64,000 bases of DNA from Otatea glauca (Eukaryota > Streptophyta > Magnoliopsida > Poales > Poaceae). The notes beneath the pieces were generated by a model that worked only from the letters and a program-made list of their open reading frames with translations, ran no database searches and was not told the origin of the DNA. Each line of letters begins with the position of its first letter. The stretch's first letter is position 1. The position numbers were made by a program, and so were the translations under genes. The DNA is taken from NCBI GenBank assembly GCA_036346275.1, contig CM070722.1, forward strand, positions 63,463,524 through 63,527,523. Reading direction: 5' to 3'. This document shows, piece by piece, positions 21,949 to 33,129 of this stretch.

Positions 21949-24310
21949 ACCACCCCCTCAACGGACTGCAATGGGCCCTCTCCGCAAGTTTGGGATATAC
22001 GTTGGTTATGAGACTTGCATACAGCCCGATTCGCTGATTGTATTTTTGACGAGGATCGTTTCCCGTCATTAGGGGGAGGAAATCAACCTTTGGATGAAAA
22101 ATGCCGGGAAATCATATGGCATTCCACTGGGATCCCCGCGCATGACCCCCGCACTAATTGATTTGCAGAATTTAGCAAATGAACTGCCTGATCATTTTTG
22201 TAATCTGAAGGGCGTGGTTAAGTCACATGTACCCGCAAGGAATGCACCAGAGAGGGTGGAAATACCAAAGAAAATAGAAGGTATCCCTCATCCTGTTCAG
22301 AGGCCTAAAAGAAAAAGAACAGGAAATCTGGCTCCTTAAACCCAAAGTACCCGGAGACGTCTGGAGAAAACTGGGCGAGAGGGCTTACCACAACCAATCA
22401 CAAAAATACCCCAAGGAAAGAAGGGAGCCAGTTGAGACCTGGCACTGGAAAAAAGCCAACGAAAAAGGCAATTCTAGACTTGAATCTTCCACTGCAGGAA
22501 GCCGTCGGAAACAATATGTGCGCACACATAGGCGATGAAAAGCTAAAGGAACTTGCTCCTACGATAAGGAATAGCAATAAAGAGCAAGTAGAAGTGCATG
22601 AAGCACCCCATGATGAAATGGCCATAAACTTTGTAATAACAGGAGAATCCCTGAATAGAGCAACAGCCAATATCAATGCATACTTTGCAAAGAAGATTGC
22701 CTCGATCATTGATCATGATCTCGTGCCTACATCTCTCGCAGAGTGCAAGAAAAGGCTAGATTGGGAAGAATGGAAGAAGGCAATCACTGCAAAGTTAGTC
22801 TCTCTGAACAAGAGAGAGGTGTTTGGGCCCGTATGCCGCACACCTCCCCATATAAACCCTGTAGGTCACAAATAGGTCTTTGTTCGGAAGAGGAATGAAA
22901 ACAACGAAGTTGTAAGGTACAAGGCAAGGCTAGTAGCTCAAGGTTTCACTCAACGTCCTGGAGTTGATTATGAAGAAACCTATTCTCCGGTCATGGGAGG
23001 AATTACCTTTAGATATTTGATCTCAATGACAGTCAACTTGAAGTTGAGAATGAAGCTAATGGATGTTGTCACAAAGATATTTGTATGGAAACTTGGATTC
23101 GAGATATACATGAAAGTACCTAAGGAATTCCTATCCCAACCAAGACGGAGCAAATAGAAACACATGCAGTGTGAAATTGGAGAAATCACCGTATGGGCTA
23201 AAGCGATCGGAAGAATGTGGTACAATCGCTGAGCGACTTTCTCTGCAAGAAAGGCTACACAAACAGCGAAGATTGTCCATGTGTGTTTATACAGCGATCC
23301 CCGAATGGATTCTGTGTAATCTCCGTCTATGTAGATGACTTGAACATCATTGGGACGGATGAAGAAATTGAAGAAGCATGCTCATACTTGAAGTCTGAGT
23401 TTGAAATGAAGGATTTGGGTAAAACCAAGTTTTGTTTAGGCTTGCAGCTTGAGCATGTCCAAGGAGGAATCTTGGTACATCAATCAACCTATACGCAGAA
23501 AGTGTTGGAAAGATTTGACTTTGAAAAGGCATACCCTGCAAAGACTCCAATGGTCGGAAGGTCACTCCAATCAGACCTAGACCCATACAGACCTAGAGAA
23601 GAGGGGGAGGAAGTCCTGGGAGCAGACTTCCCATATCTGAGTGCAGTTGGAGCGCTCATGTACCTTGCGAATAGCACTAGGCCGGACATTGCGTTCGCCG
23701 TGAATTTGCTAGCTCGGTACAGTGCAGAACCCACCAAAAGGCATTGGAAAGGGATCAAGGACATCTTCCGTTACCTCCAAGGAAGCAAAGATCTCGGTTT
23801 GTTTTTCAGAAGAAACAATGAATTGAATTTGGTCGGCTACGCCGATGCTGGGTACTTATCAGACCCGCATACTGGTAAGTCCCAAACTGGCTATGTTTTC
23901 CTATGTGGAGGAACAACAGTTTCCTGGAAGTCGTCTAAGCAGACCCTTGTCTCGACGTCGACAAACCACTCGAAAATCATTGCTTTGTATGAAGCATCTC
24001 GTGAATGTGCATGGCTCCGAAGAATGGTTCACCACATCCAAAAGTCATGTGGCTTGAACATTGAGCAAACTCCCACGATCATATATGAAGATAATGCAGC
24101 TTGTGTTGCTCAAGCACAGATGGGTTATGTAAAGAGCAATCTCGCGAAGCATATCAACCCCCAAGTTCTTCTATGCTCACGAATTGCATAAGATGAACGA
24201 GATCAAGATATTGCATACTAAGTCATGTGAAAATCTCGCAGATTTGTTCACTAAATCACTCCCAGTATCTACCTTTGAAAGGTGCGTAAAAGAGATTGGG
24301 ATGATGAGAC
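21949..24310 (+). pseudogene. Copia 1 pol, second part: integrase C-terminus, reverse transcriptase, RNase H
   Basis: Resumes as PPQRTAMGPLRKFGIYVGYE, then passes through stops to the RT domain (VRYKARLVAQGFTQRPGVDY near 22915-22975, degenerate after). The longest intact frame, 23217-24191, holds the RT catalytic motif YVDDLNIIG, then KSEFEMKDLGKTKFCLGLQL and the RNase H domain (VGYADAGYLSDPHTGKSQTG; IYEDNAACVAQAQMGYVKS). A frameshift near 24170 separates the C-terminal tail (DLFTKSLP). Confidence 0.88.
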
Positions 24311-24607
24311 TTAGAGAAGTGCAGATTTCAGGGGGAGATATTTCACATACTCCCACATAAATCTCGAATATGAATTTTGAGTACCCGACATGAATCTCGA
24401 AGATTAGCGGTTGAAGTTTGGGTGAATTGTACTCTTTTTCCTTAGCAAGTTTTTCATGAAGTTTTCTTGCATAAGGTTTTAATGAGGCAATTCGTGCAAC
24501 ATAGTAAGCGTATGCTATGTACTCTTTCTCCAAGTATTTTTTCCACTGGGTTTTTTTGGAGTTTTAATGAGGTATATGCATCTCGCGGCAAAGGGCCCAA
24601 GGGGGAG

Positions 24608-24835
24608 TGTTGGGAAACCACGTGGCCCAATGAAAGCCCACGATGGTCCCTTAGCCGAAACCCTAGACGACTACTATATAAGGAGGAGGGGGTCCCCCTA
24701 TGTATGAGAAATCAGAATAGCAATAAAGAATTATGTCGTCGCTCTCCCTAAACCTGTGTCTCTCTTTCTCTCTCTGTTCTCCAATTCAGATCTGTTCGGG
24801 AACCTCGGACTATTCGATAGTGAGGTTCCTTAACA
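24608..24835 (+). repeat. 3' LTR of copia 1
   Basis: Same ends as the 5' LTR (tgttgggaaacc ... ccttaaca); followed by the agtat duplication. Confidence 0.95.
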
Positions 24836-24840
24836 AGTAT

Positions 24841-26329
24841 TACACAACTTCTTATTTAGTCAAAGGCTGGGAGAAAAAAATTACGGACGCTGATCTTCAA
24901 AGGGACTCTGCATGCATAAATGATACACCTAGATTTGGATCCTCCATAGACCACAGCTTTACTCATGTACCAAAGACCAAAATGGTTAGAATAATTTATT
25001 TTTTTCTTGAGGAGGGTACAAGACATATGTATATAACCTAGGTACACCTCACTCATGCACCATATACGCGCGCGCACATGTCCTTTACACACACTAAGTG
25101 ATCAACTGCCCACGACTTCTGAAGTACGGAAACACGTTGTCTCACTTAAAGTGCACATATGCATGTACTCTTTTTTAATTATTTTGGTAAGGAACCCTGA
25201 GTTCGATCCTCAAGATGGAACCCAGGCCGAAGGAGCGACCAATCTCACACCCTCTAGTGAGCTATTAATCAGGTCTCGGTTAGAATCATTTTGGAGTATT
25301 TGATTCAACTGATTGTTCTTGCAGATTCTGTCAAGTAGTTCTGTTTTTCAGTGAAAAAAATTCGTGACATCTTGGGAAGACTTCCTAGCGGTAGCATATT
25401 TGAGAGCTTTGTTACTACTGGCTGTAGTATATTGATAGGCTAAAGTTTAGTACGGAATATGTTCATTATAACAGTACACCCTACGCCCTTCATTATAGAC
25501 AGTATTACTACTCCCTTCGTTTATCAGTGTGACGCATCACGCATATAATGTTTCAAGTTTAGTTGATAAAATGTAGTGCTTGCATACAAACTCGAAAGCT
25601 TTTTCATTTGTGTACGCTCCATGTGTTGTGGTCAATTGAAATGAACAATACTACTTAACATTAAGAAGTATAGCATTGTTCCGAATGATCCTTCTTGTTT
25701 GGTCATGACTAAACATTCTTAATTTATGTTTATGTGTATTGGTCAATTGTTTGGGCGTTAGTGCGTTACTGCATCGAAGAAGTTTCGCAGGACAGCTCTC
25801 ATAGTCATCTGTCCTTTGTATCTTGTCTGTAGTTCTGTACTAATCCATTTTATCGAAACAAACATGGACACAGTGGCACGAACCACGGCAGCACAGAAGA
25901 TTCGAATGCAGCACGTAGTAATGCAAACTATTAGCAAACTAGATTTAATGATAACAATTGTTGAAGTATAACTAAATTTAATTGTCTATCTTTCTTCGTC
26001 GAATTAAGCTTTTGGATGAATTGATTGGTGTACGTAACTTAATATAGAATCAGAGTGTAATTTAAAATAGTAATTTCAACCCACTTTTATTTTACGTCTT
26101 ATGCTTGAGAGAGCCTCCACGTGATGGGAGTGTTGAAGCATAAGTGAATTGAATTATCTGTCTTTCCTCTTCAATTCAAACATGGAACACCATGATCCAA
26201 AACAGGTATATTCTCATATGTATTGCATGTGAAATTTTTAGAATGTTGAGTTTAACTAGTTTATTGACTAATTAAAATAAATTTGAATTAAAATTCAAAC
26301 TAGAGTTTCTTTTTTCCACAAGACTCTTT
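24841..26329. other. AT-rich intergenic stretch, nothing assignable
   Basis: No protein-like frame. A single Stowaway-like end (ctactcccttcgttt near 25510) is visible without a matching partner. gagttcgatcctc near 25199 resembles a pol III B box, but no A box lies at the right distance. Confidence 0.5.
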
Positions 26330-27365
26330 TCCTTATCGAGGCACTCCACCGAATGAGGTAATTGGATGAGAACCACCGATCAGCTTGAGTTATTTCATTT
26401 CAAGGAACACCGCTCACCGCATGTCCCTGAGCTTACTCCTACCATTTTTCTCCTCTTAGGATCCAGCTTGTCAATTTCAACCTTGACGTACGGTTCCAGG
26501 ATAATTTCCATAACAGCATGCAAAAATCACACGAATCTGCAAAAGATATCCACAAGGAGTTGACACTAAGTGCCTCGCAACAAGATCTTCAAAGTCATCC
26601 TCGTCCGTTTGAGCAACGATCATTTTCCTTTTTGGTTTATGCGGGTCCAGCAAGATCCCATGACCGCAATACCCGGCCCTTTCGTTGTCACTGTGAAGAA
26701 CGTATCGTTGTGGTAGACAGACACAACACAATCGGCATAACCATCTTCACTCCTTAGTCATCACTGGATCTTGTCAAAAGCATTAACCCTCTCCTGCCCT
26801 AGCAAAAGAGTGTCGCTCGCCGTCTCCATGGATGACCAAAACAATGCCACCTCGAGATGGAGAACCACACAACACAGCCTTCTCGTAGAACCACCAGGCC
26901 AAAGGCTTAACATCACGAAGACGGCCACTGCCCTTTCCAAATTGATAGCCCACGATGTTCCCTTCATCTCCACAGACTCCCTCGATGCATGCGAAACCGG
27001 TGATCTGTGAACGGATTGTGAAGGACAAGATTGGAGAGTTCATTTGCCACAATCAGCCAACCGTGGGAGGCGCCGCAGCAGGGCCCCTGGGAGAAACTCA
27101 CCTCGAAAGTCTTTTTCAGCATTCAGGAGGCTGCGGAACTCGAGACTAACCGGATCCCATCTCCCGCGCACGAGCCGCGGTTCCCCTTCCAGACGAGGCT
27201 TCGCCCAGGACACAAGCCACGGTGCGCGGCAAGGCAGGACACCGGCAGCCGTCGCGGCAGAGCGCCACAGCGGGCAGACCACGGCAAAAGCGAGAGCTCC
27301 GGGGAACTGAAGGCGTTGCAGGATGCGGATTAGGAGATCAAATGGGACTTGCATAAGGTCCTGCC
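26330..27365 (-). pseudogene. F-box / DUF295 (KIB1-4) protein, frameshifted
   Basis: The minus strand from about 27365 reads an F-box (LMQVPFDLLIRILQRLQF, then AVVCPLWRSAATAAGV) followed by family-typical text (RGRWDPVSLEFRSLLNAEKD). The frame then shifts near 27060 and continues as ITGFACIEGVCGDEGNIVGY, KPLAWWFYEKAVLCGSPSRG and IHGDGERHSFARAGEG. It shifts again through DGYADCVVSVYHNDTFFTVT and HLVSTPCGYLLQIR to VEIDKLDPKRRKMVG. At least three frames are needed, with stops between, so it is a dead copy of a large, fast-evolving grass family whose members act as SCF ubiquitin-ligase specificity subunits. The region between the F-box and ITGFAC is shorter than usual, suggesting internal deletion. 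Confidence 0.8.
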
Positions 27366-30300
27366 ATAGCAGATAATTCACGTTATACTCTTGCAGCGGA
27401 ATACATTTGAGCAGATTTATGTAACGAAGCGAACAGCCCAGTGCGCAATGTCCACCCGGACAAGGAGTCTTTTCAGCTTCCCTTCTGAAAGAATACTGCG
27501 TATACAATACAAATTCGAAAGCTGATTCCAATTCGGATAAGCTCCCTTGCCCTCCAAGAGAATATTACTTAGATCGAACCAAAAACATGTTTAGTTGAAC
27601 CAAAGGCCAAAAAAAAAAAAGTTTGAATCCAGACTTCAACCGCTCAAGTTCAAAGAGCACAAGAGTGTAAAAGTTGAATCTTTTGTGAAATTATCCGTCA
27701 GGCTCCCAGGGAAAAATTGCTCTATGCATATCCGTACGACTTCACATTTTCGGCCCAAAAAAAATCGAATCTTTGTAAGCGCTGTGCGAAAGATAGGGCT
27801 AGGCTTTACCCGTAGCGGCGGCCTTGGGGAGCTCATCACCGAGGGAGGAATCCGGACAAGGAGGAGGGGCGGCCGGGGAAGTTCCTCCCATACCGCTCCC
27901 GTAATCACAAGGGAAGGAGGGGAAAGAGGGCGGGAGATGGGCGAATCACGGCGGGATGGGAGAGATCGATCTCACCGAGACCTGACTGGTGAGGGAGAAA
28001 GTGGGGAGTGGCTAAGCTATCCATGCCGATGTTGGCTGAGGACGGCGCGGGCACTGGCCTTAACGGTGGCCGGGCGAGGAGGAGGTGGAGGAGAGGAGAG
28101 CATGCGGCCGGGCGGTGCGGTGTGGCCGGCGTGGCGGCGGCGTAGGGCAACGTAACTGGGCCTAAACTAAAGGCAGCCCGGCCGTGTACGAATCTCTCGC
28201 GCCGCAACTCGGGCTGGGGGCCATCTTAGCACAACGTCCGGTTCGTCGCGGAACGGCATGGTGCCGATGCCTGCGTTCCCTCGCCGCCGACACCGCACCG
28301 CCATGCAAAACCACCCGACCCATATCAATCACCTCCCGCCTGCGTTCGAGTTGGCCGCCACGCTGCAGCTAGCGCGATTGCATTGCGCTCCTGTTACACG
28401 TAAAATAGTACTAATAATTGCTATGGTTCCTTTTCCGGATGAATCACCAAATGGTCGAGAGTCGTATTCTAAAGTTGCAAATAACACAAGAAGAGGGTCA
28501 CGTTGTAAAATCAGAAATTTTGAATCTCTATTTTCTAATTTATTGTATTCTTTTTCGAGAATGCTGCCACTCGAACTCAAACCGAGGTACTTAAGCTCTG
28601 CTTCCTTAGAGCAGCGTGCCTATCAATTTCACCGTGATGGCTAACTTGAAATAAAATAGAACAAAAAACTCCCGAGAGCACAGAGGCATGCCATGCTAAT
28701 GTAACCTCGCGGATGGTGAAGAACGCGCCCGCCGTGGCAAAAATTATTTGTTCCGACCGTGGAGTTCGTCGTTGCCCACGGACGGCAGATCTTCTCAACG
28801 CCGACATCAAGCAGGAGGCTCTTCCACCAGCTCATGTTTCAAAGAAGATGAAAGTGCCTCACCTCACAGGTTGTGTAAACTGGTAAAAAAAAGGTACAAG
28901 AAAGAAGCCATGAAAGCAACACCTCTCGATCAAAGATAAAATCAGTATGAACAAAACGGCCATGCATACGCGTACGACGTTCAACTCAGCCCAGTATGAA
29001 CCTCACTTTTTTGCCTAGCTTACAAAATAACCACGTGCCAAGGGAGAGGGACCCCATGAAGGCCTAATTTGAGACAAAACTAAACAAATTGCAGGCGAAA
29101 GTGAAGGAAGCAGATAAGAGGGTAAGATCGGCATTGTTGCACAGTTCAGTAGATTTCCTTCATATCAACTAGCTAGCTATATAGTAGTATAATGCTTTAG
29201 CAAAAGATCCATTGACAAAAAAAAAACCTCAAGTGTGTTTACTGTTTACACATCAATCTGGACATGAAATATATGAGATTGGTTGCATCATGATTACAAA
29301 CTTATTAAAGCTGAGTGCGAATGGGGAACGTACGCTTAATAAAGATTGTCAGATGACAAGATCTTTGTGATCTTAATCATTTCATGCCAAAGAGGACCCA
29401 TCGAACTAATCCATGGTTATGTATTACTTTTGGAACTTGCAGATAGTACTGCATGAGTCTTAGGCAAGAAAATTCTCATTAACTGTGGCATGCATATCAA
29501 TTACTATCTGTTATATATGCTACTAGAGTGATCTACATGCATGATGAGCGGTAGATAAAAAAAACAGAAGTAAGCTTGCAATTTGCAAACACTTCGCGTG
29601 TGTTATCTCAGAGGGCATGCATCTCCGATTGTTTGCTTGAAATGCAAGCTACCACCCATAGTGGATAGTGATTTTTTTGAGCTAGCTTAACGATAGCTAA
29701 AAGTTAAATGCCAACTTTACAGGGTACTATTTAGTTACGCGCGCGTCGGCTTGCCGCGCTTTGCACGTGGATTTTCATAGCGAATCTCTCTCACTTCGCA
29801 GCCATTAGTAGAGCTCCACACATTTGCTACTTGAACATGTGAAGTACGATGCGCCTTGCATGTGCCGTGTTTTGCCAAACTGGTGACGTGTTAATTTACC
29901 ATGCATGCATGCTTGTCTTGCACCTTTCCGACGTATATATAGACACCGCTCCTTGATCAGGAATCTAAATATTTTTACCTAGCTAAAACCATCCTTCCCT
30001 AGCTAATTAATTCTTCGAAGTTAAGTTCATATCCTCGCTTGTTAATTTGGGGCACAGCTCGTCGTCACCTTTAGCTAGGGAATGAACCAGGAGTGCTCAA
30101 CGCCTGCCCCTTTTAAATAACGATTTGCTATTTGTAATTTGCCTTTTTTATGAGATTGAGGGATCGGAGTATATTGTTTCCTATTGGGCAGTTAATTAAA
30201 ACCGTTTCTAAAGCAACACAACTTTTATTCGATATTTGATTATGTATACAAAACCATACTCCTATAGACTTTATCTTTAGTAATCTAAATCAAAACCAAA

Positions 30301-30767
30301 ATTGGTGTGTTCTTCAAAGGAATCTTTGCTTAATTGTCAAAGAAGAAGGCATCTATTCCTTCCAGGGTAAAGAAAACGGTGTGCCTGCTCCCCCCTCATG
30401 GAGTCATGGGAGAACGGGTAGGGGACGACTGAACTAGCTAGCTAGCTTTATAATGTTCTCACTCATCTTCTCTACTTTTTCTCTCCTAAATGGGACCCTG
30501 AACACCAAATTTGATCTTCCATAATTTTTTGTTTGGATTTGTGGGTGTCATATTGGGATGCTTTAGTGACGTGTGCATGCATGGTGAGACAATCTTCTAT
30601 TCTACTAAAGGTAGAGTGAGAGTGAGAGTGTGGGACTATAAGTTGAACTCGTTCACTTTTGATTCTTTGCGGGATCATTATCTGTGTCGACCCATGTATT
30701 TGTCGTTATCACGCGCTCTCTATACACCTGAAAACCCCTTAAAACTAAGTGCCATGCATAGATCGTC
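27366..30767. other. Intergenic stretch with a CpG-rich block
   Basis: 27780-28340 is GC/CpG-rich with open frames on both strands (for example 27595-28155 on +), but the predicted peptides are Arg/Gly-rich low complexity without domains. The rest is AT-rich. Around 29930-30120 there is a promoter-like arrangement (see separate entry). No gene could be supported. Confidence 0.45.
29934..30120 (+). promoter_or_regulatory. Possible orphan promoter and leader
   Basis: A TATA-like tatatatagac (29934-29944) follows an RY-type catgcatgcatg (about 29900), with a following leader and an ATG at 30082 that opens only 12 codons before TAA (30118-30120). It looks like the 5' end of a gene whose coding part is missing, or a non-coding transcript start. 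Prediction by eye only. Confidence 0.25.
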
Positions 30768-30825
30768 TAAGAGCAAGTACAATAATAAAGTACACTACTT
30801 ACTCTATCTCTCATCCATATCATCT

Positions 30826-31092
30826 TGAGGGCAGGGTTCCCTGCAGTGGCTATGGGACTGCAACTTAAGCAGCCCCCATAGTCCTAGACCGCCAGATGGA
30901 GCGCATCGATGGCCCGGATCAGCGAAAAATTTGATGGACAGTGTTTTGCTACAAATACTATGAACAATATTTTTGCACAGTAAAAAAACTGCATAGTTTT
31001 TTTTCGATCTGAACCGTCGATTTTGAATTGGACGGTCCCGCGGGGACTGCTTAAGTTGCAATCCCACGGGACTGCACGCAATCTCCGTCATA
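30826..31092. mobile_element. MITE nested in the foldback element
   Basis: Arms ctgcagtggctatgggactg + caacttaagcagcccc (from 30841) and the inverted ggggactgcttaagttgcaa (about 31042-31061). It interrupts a left arm whose undamaged counterpart is seen at 31500-31530. The flanks share an imperfect tcat(at)ct. No coding capacity. Confidence 0.6.
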
Positions 31093-31254
31093 TCTAGAGT
31101 AAGCAATAAAGTCAGCCTATACAATAACTATCTCTAAAGATTGTCTCTAGAGTAAGCAATAAAACTAGCATGCAATAAAGCCAGCTTGTTCAACAACACC
31201 ACCGATTTTTAGCCGGCGATAGCACTTATGTTTCCGTGCGATGCTTACTACTAT

Positions 31255-31387
31255 TAAATAAGAGCCAGCTCTCTTCTCTCTCCTCTTTTCTCACGGCCAC
31301 CTCAGCTTACTTTTAGCATGTCCACAACAGCTGTCCTATGTGGAAGAGTGAGAAAAGAGGAGAGAGAAGAGAGCTGGCTCTTATTTA
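31255..31387. repeat. Perfect 40-bp inverted repeat (hairpin)
   Basis: 31255-31294 (taaataagagccagctctct, then ctctcctc...) is the exact reverse complement of 31348-31387, with a 53-nt spacer. It forms the core of the foldback element. Confidence 0.92.
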
Positions 31388-31574
31388 GTAATAAGTATTG
31401 CACGGGGGTATAGATAGATTAGTTATGTACAAGAGAGAAGAAATAGTTAATGCATGGCATCTAGAGCCAACTTTTAGAGATAGCTATTGAACAAACTGGC
31501 TTTAGTGCTTACTCTAGATGATATGGATGGGAGATGAAGTAAACAGCTGACTTTTTTTATTGTACTTGCCCTTA

Positions 31575-33129
31575 CACATAAGACAAAACTGACGTGCATA
31601 TGATAATAATAAGCTAAGATAAACTTATTGTACATACTTGCTCTAACTTGATATAACAGCATCTATTTAAATGGACGCAAGTAGCTTTTATTTACCGACA
31701 AGTTCACTCATCTATCGAATCAAAAAATTAATTAAGAACCAATATGGATTGCATGCATGCCCTTGATGGACCCTAGTTGGTTTTTGGTTCGATAATCTAG
31801 TTTTTCATCCAAAATGTTAAGCTGTTACATGTTAGGTAGGGAAAAGCAAGGGATCTCCTCATCCATCGACACTAATCGAATGTATACTCACATTGCCGGG
31901 CGAGAATTAGAGGAGTTGCTATGTCTCATGCATATATAAATTAATCCGCCGATGATATTGGTTTTGAGGCATCAACAACAGAAGGGAAGATGGCTGCTAG
32001 GTTGCCTACACAACGGGTCAACGGCACTATATATGCCATCAATGGCTCCACTCTGAGGCATGGTGACCTTAGGTTCTTTTTATTAATGGTATATGTTGAG
32101 ATGTCTACTTGGCCAACTAACAATTCCCGGGGCTCAATGCAGATGCACGGCTTTAAAATTCCCACACAATCTGCAAGCCATCATCATTTAGACATGATGG
32201 TGCTTAGAGTATACTCCTTTTCCGTGGATTGATGTCTATGGATAGCTTCATCCATTGATGATTTGATGCATTGATGATAAAGTATGAACTTCTTTCTTTG
32301 ATATGCACCAGGTCTACTCTAGGACATGCACGACAGTTAATTATAGTACTTTCATGCACTGTAAAATTGAAGTACTGCCATCTAATCCCTAAAAGAACAA
32401 TGGACACTTTTCCAAATTGCAATCATCATCTTAATTACAGTATCTCACATAAGCAATCATTTTTTCCTAGGTAAAATAGGAACCCCAGGACTTCTAAAAC
32501 AAAGGGGGATATTATATCCTCTACAAGGGCCTAAGGGGAACGAATAGTATCTCACATACCCATAATTAGTGCCTTTTGGAACGCACTCCATATAATTTGT
32601 ACTCACAAACAGATGATATGTAGTGGAGAGAGCTGTTTTAGTCAACAATCTATCGCGACTCTCCTGGTAAAACAAGCATGAAAAAAAAAACAGATGACAA
32701 ATTCGACGGTTTCTTTTTGTTGAATGGGCCTCTCTCGCTCATCTTTTGCAAAGGGGAGCGCGAGGGGACGGTGGCGAGGCTTCGAGTAGTTGGCGGTGGC
32801 TTTTCTCCTCGGGATAGAATATCACCCCATGAGCTTTCTAGGTCAGGAGGAGAGACCTACAGGGAGAGAGAAAGAGAAAGAAACAAAGCAACTAAAGCAA
32901 AGAGGGAGATAGAGAAGAGAGAAGAGAACATATCAAGAAAGAAGACATCAAGGGTAGTACTATTACTTCTACTATACCATCCTCGTTCTGCGTGCGGAGC
33001 GAACCCTATTCCTTGTTCTTGAATCTCTTCCAATTCTGTAGCAGATCAGAGAGGGAAAAGAGAGAATTACCTCAGGAGATCTAGAGAGAGAAAGATTTAA
33101 GGGGGAAAGCAAGGAGCTAAGAGAATAGA
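31575..33129. other. Upstream region and 5' leader of the APL-like gene
   Basis: AT-rich to about 32690, then a purine-rich gagagaaagaga tract (32870-32950, again 33050-33115), typical of plant 5' leaders. The frame 32678-33022 has no recognisable domain and is probably leader sequence. The transcription start is not resolved. Confidence 0.5.

Larger units (their letters stand above)
16170..24835 (+). mobile_element. Ty1/copia retrotransposon 1 (complete, decayed, with nested LTR)
   Basis: Both LTRs are present (16170-16398 and 24608-24835), flanked by the duplication agtat (16165-16169 and 24836-24840). By eye the LTRs differ at about nine sites plus one indel (~4%). A presumed primer-binding site follows the 5' LTR (cgttatcagcacgaagctct from 16399), and a polypurine tract (aagggcccaagggggag) precedes the 3' LTR. 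The order gag, protease, integrase, reverse transcriptase, RNase H identifies copia. Frameshifts, stops, a 77-bp duplication and the inserted solo LTR make it non-autonomous. The lineage within copia is not assigned. Confidence 0.95.
30768..31574. mobile_element. Foldback/MITE element with a nested second element
   Basis: Ends taagagcaagtacaataa (30768) and the inverted ttgtacttgcccttac (to 31574). Inner parts also pair: tctctcatccatatcatct near 30805-30825 matches agatgatatggatgggaga near 31515. The left arm is split at about 30826 by a ~265-bp element with its own arms (gactgcaacttaagcag and the inverted ctgcttaagttgca). The centre holds a perfect 40-bp hairpin. Non-coding. Confidence 0.7.

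Noticed and set aside
25180..25230. Possible tRNA/SINE B box (gagttcgatcctc)
   Set aside because: No A box at a suitable distance, no cloverleaf and no poly(A)-like tail with duplication.
27595..28155. 186-codon open frame on +
   Set aside because: Gly/Arg low complexity in a CpG-rich block, no domain, competing frames on the opposite strand.
32678..33022. 114-codon frame upstream of the APL-like gene
   Set aside because: Purine-rich leader gives an Arg/Glu/Lys-rich peptide with no domain; more likely 5' UTR.
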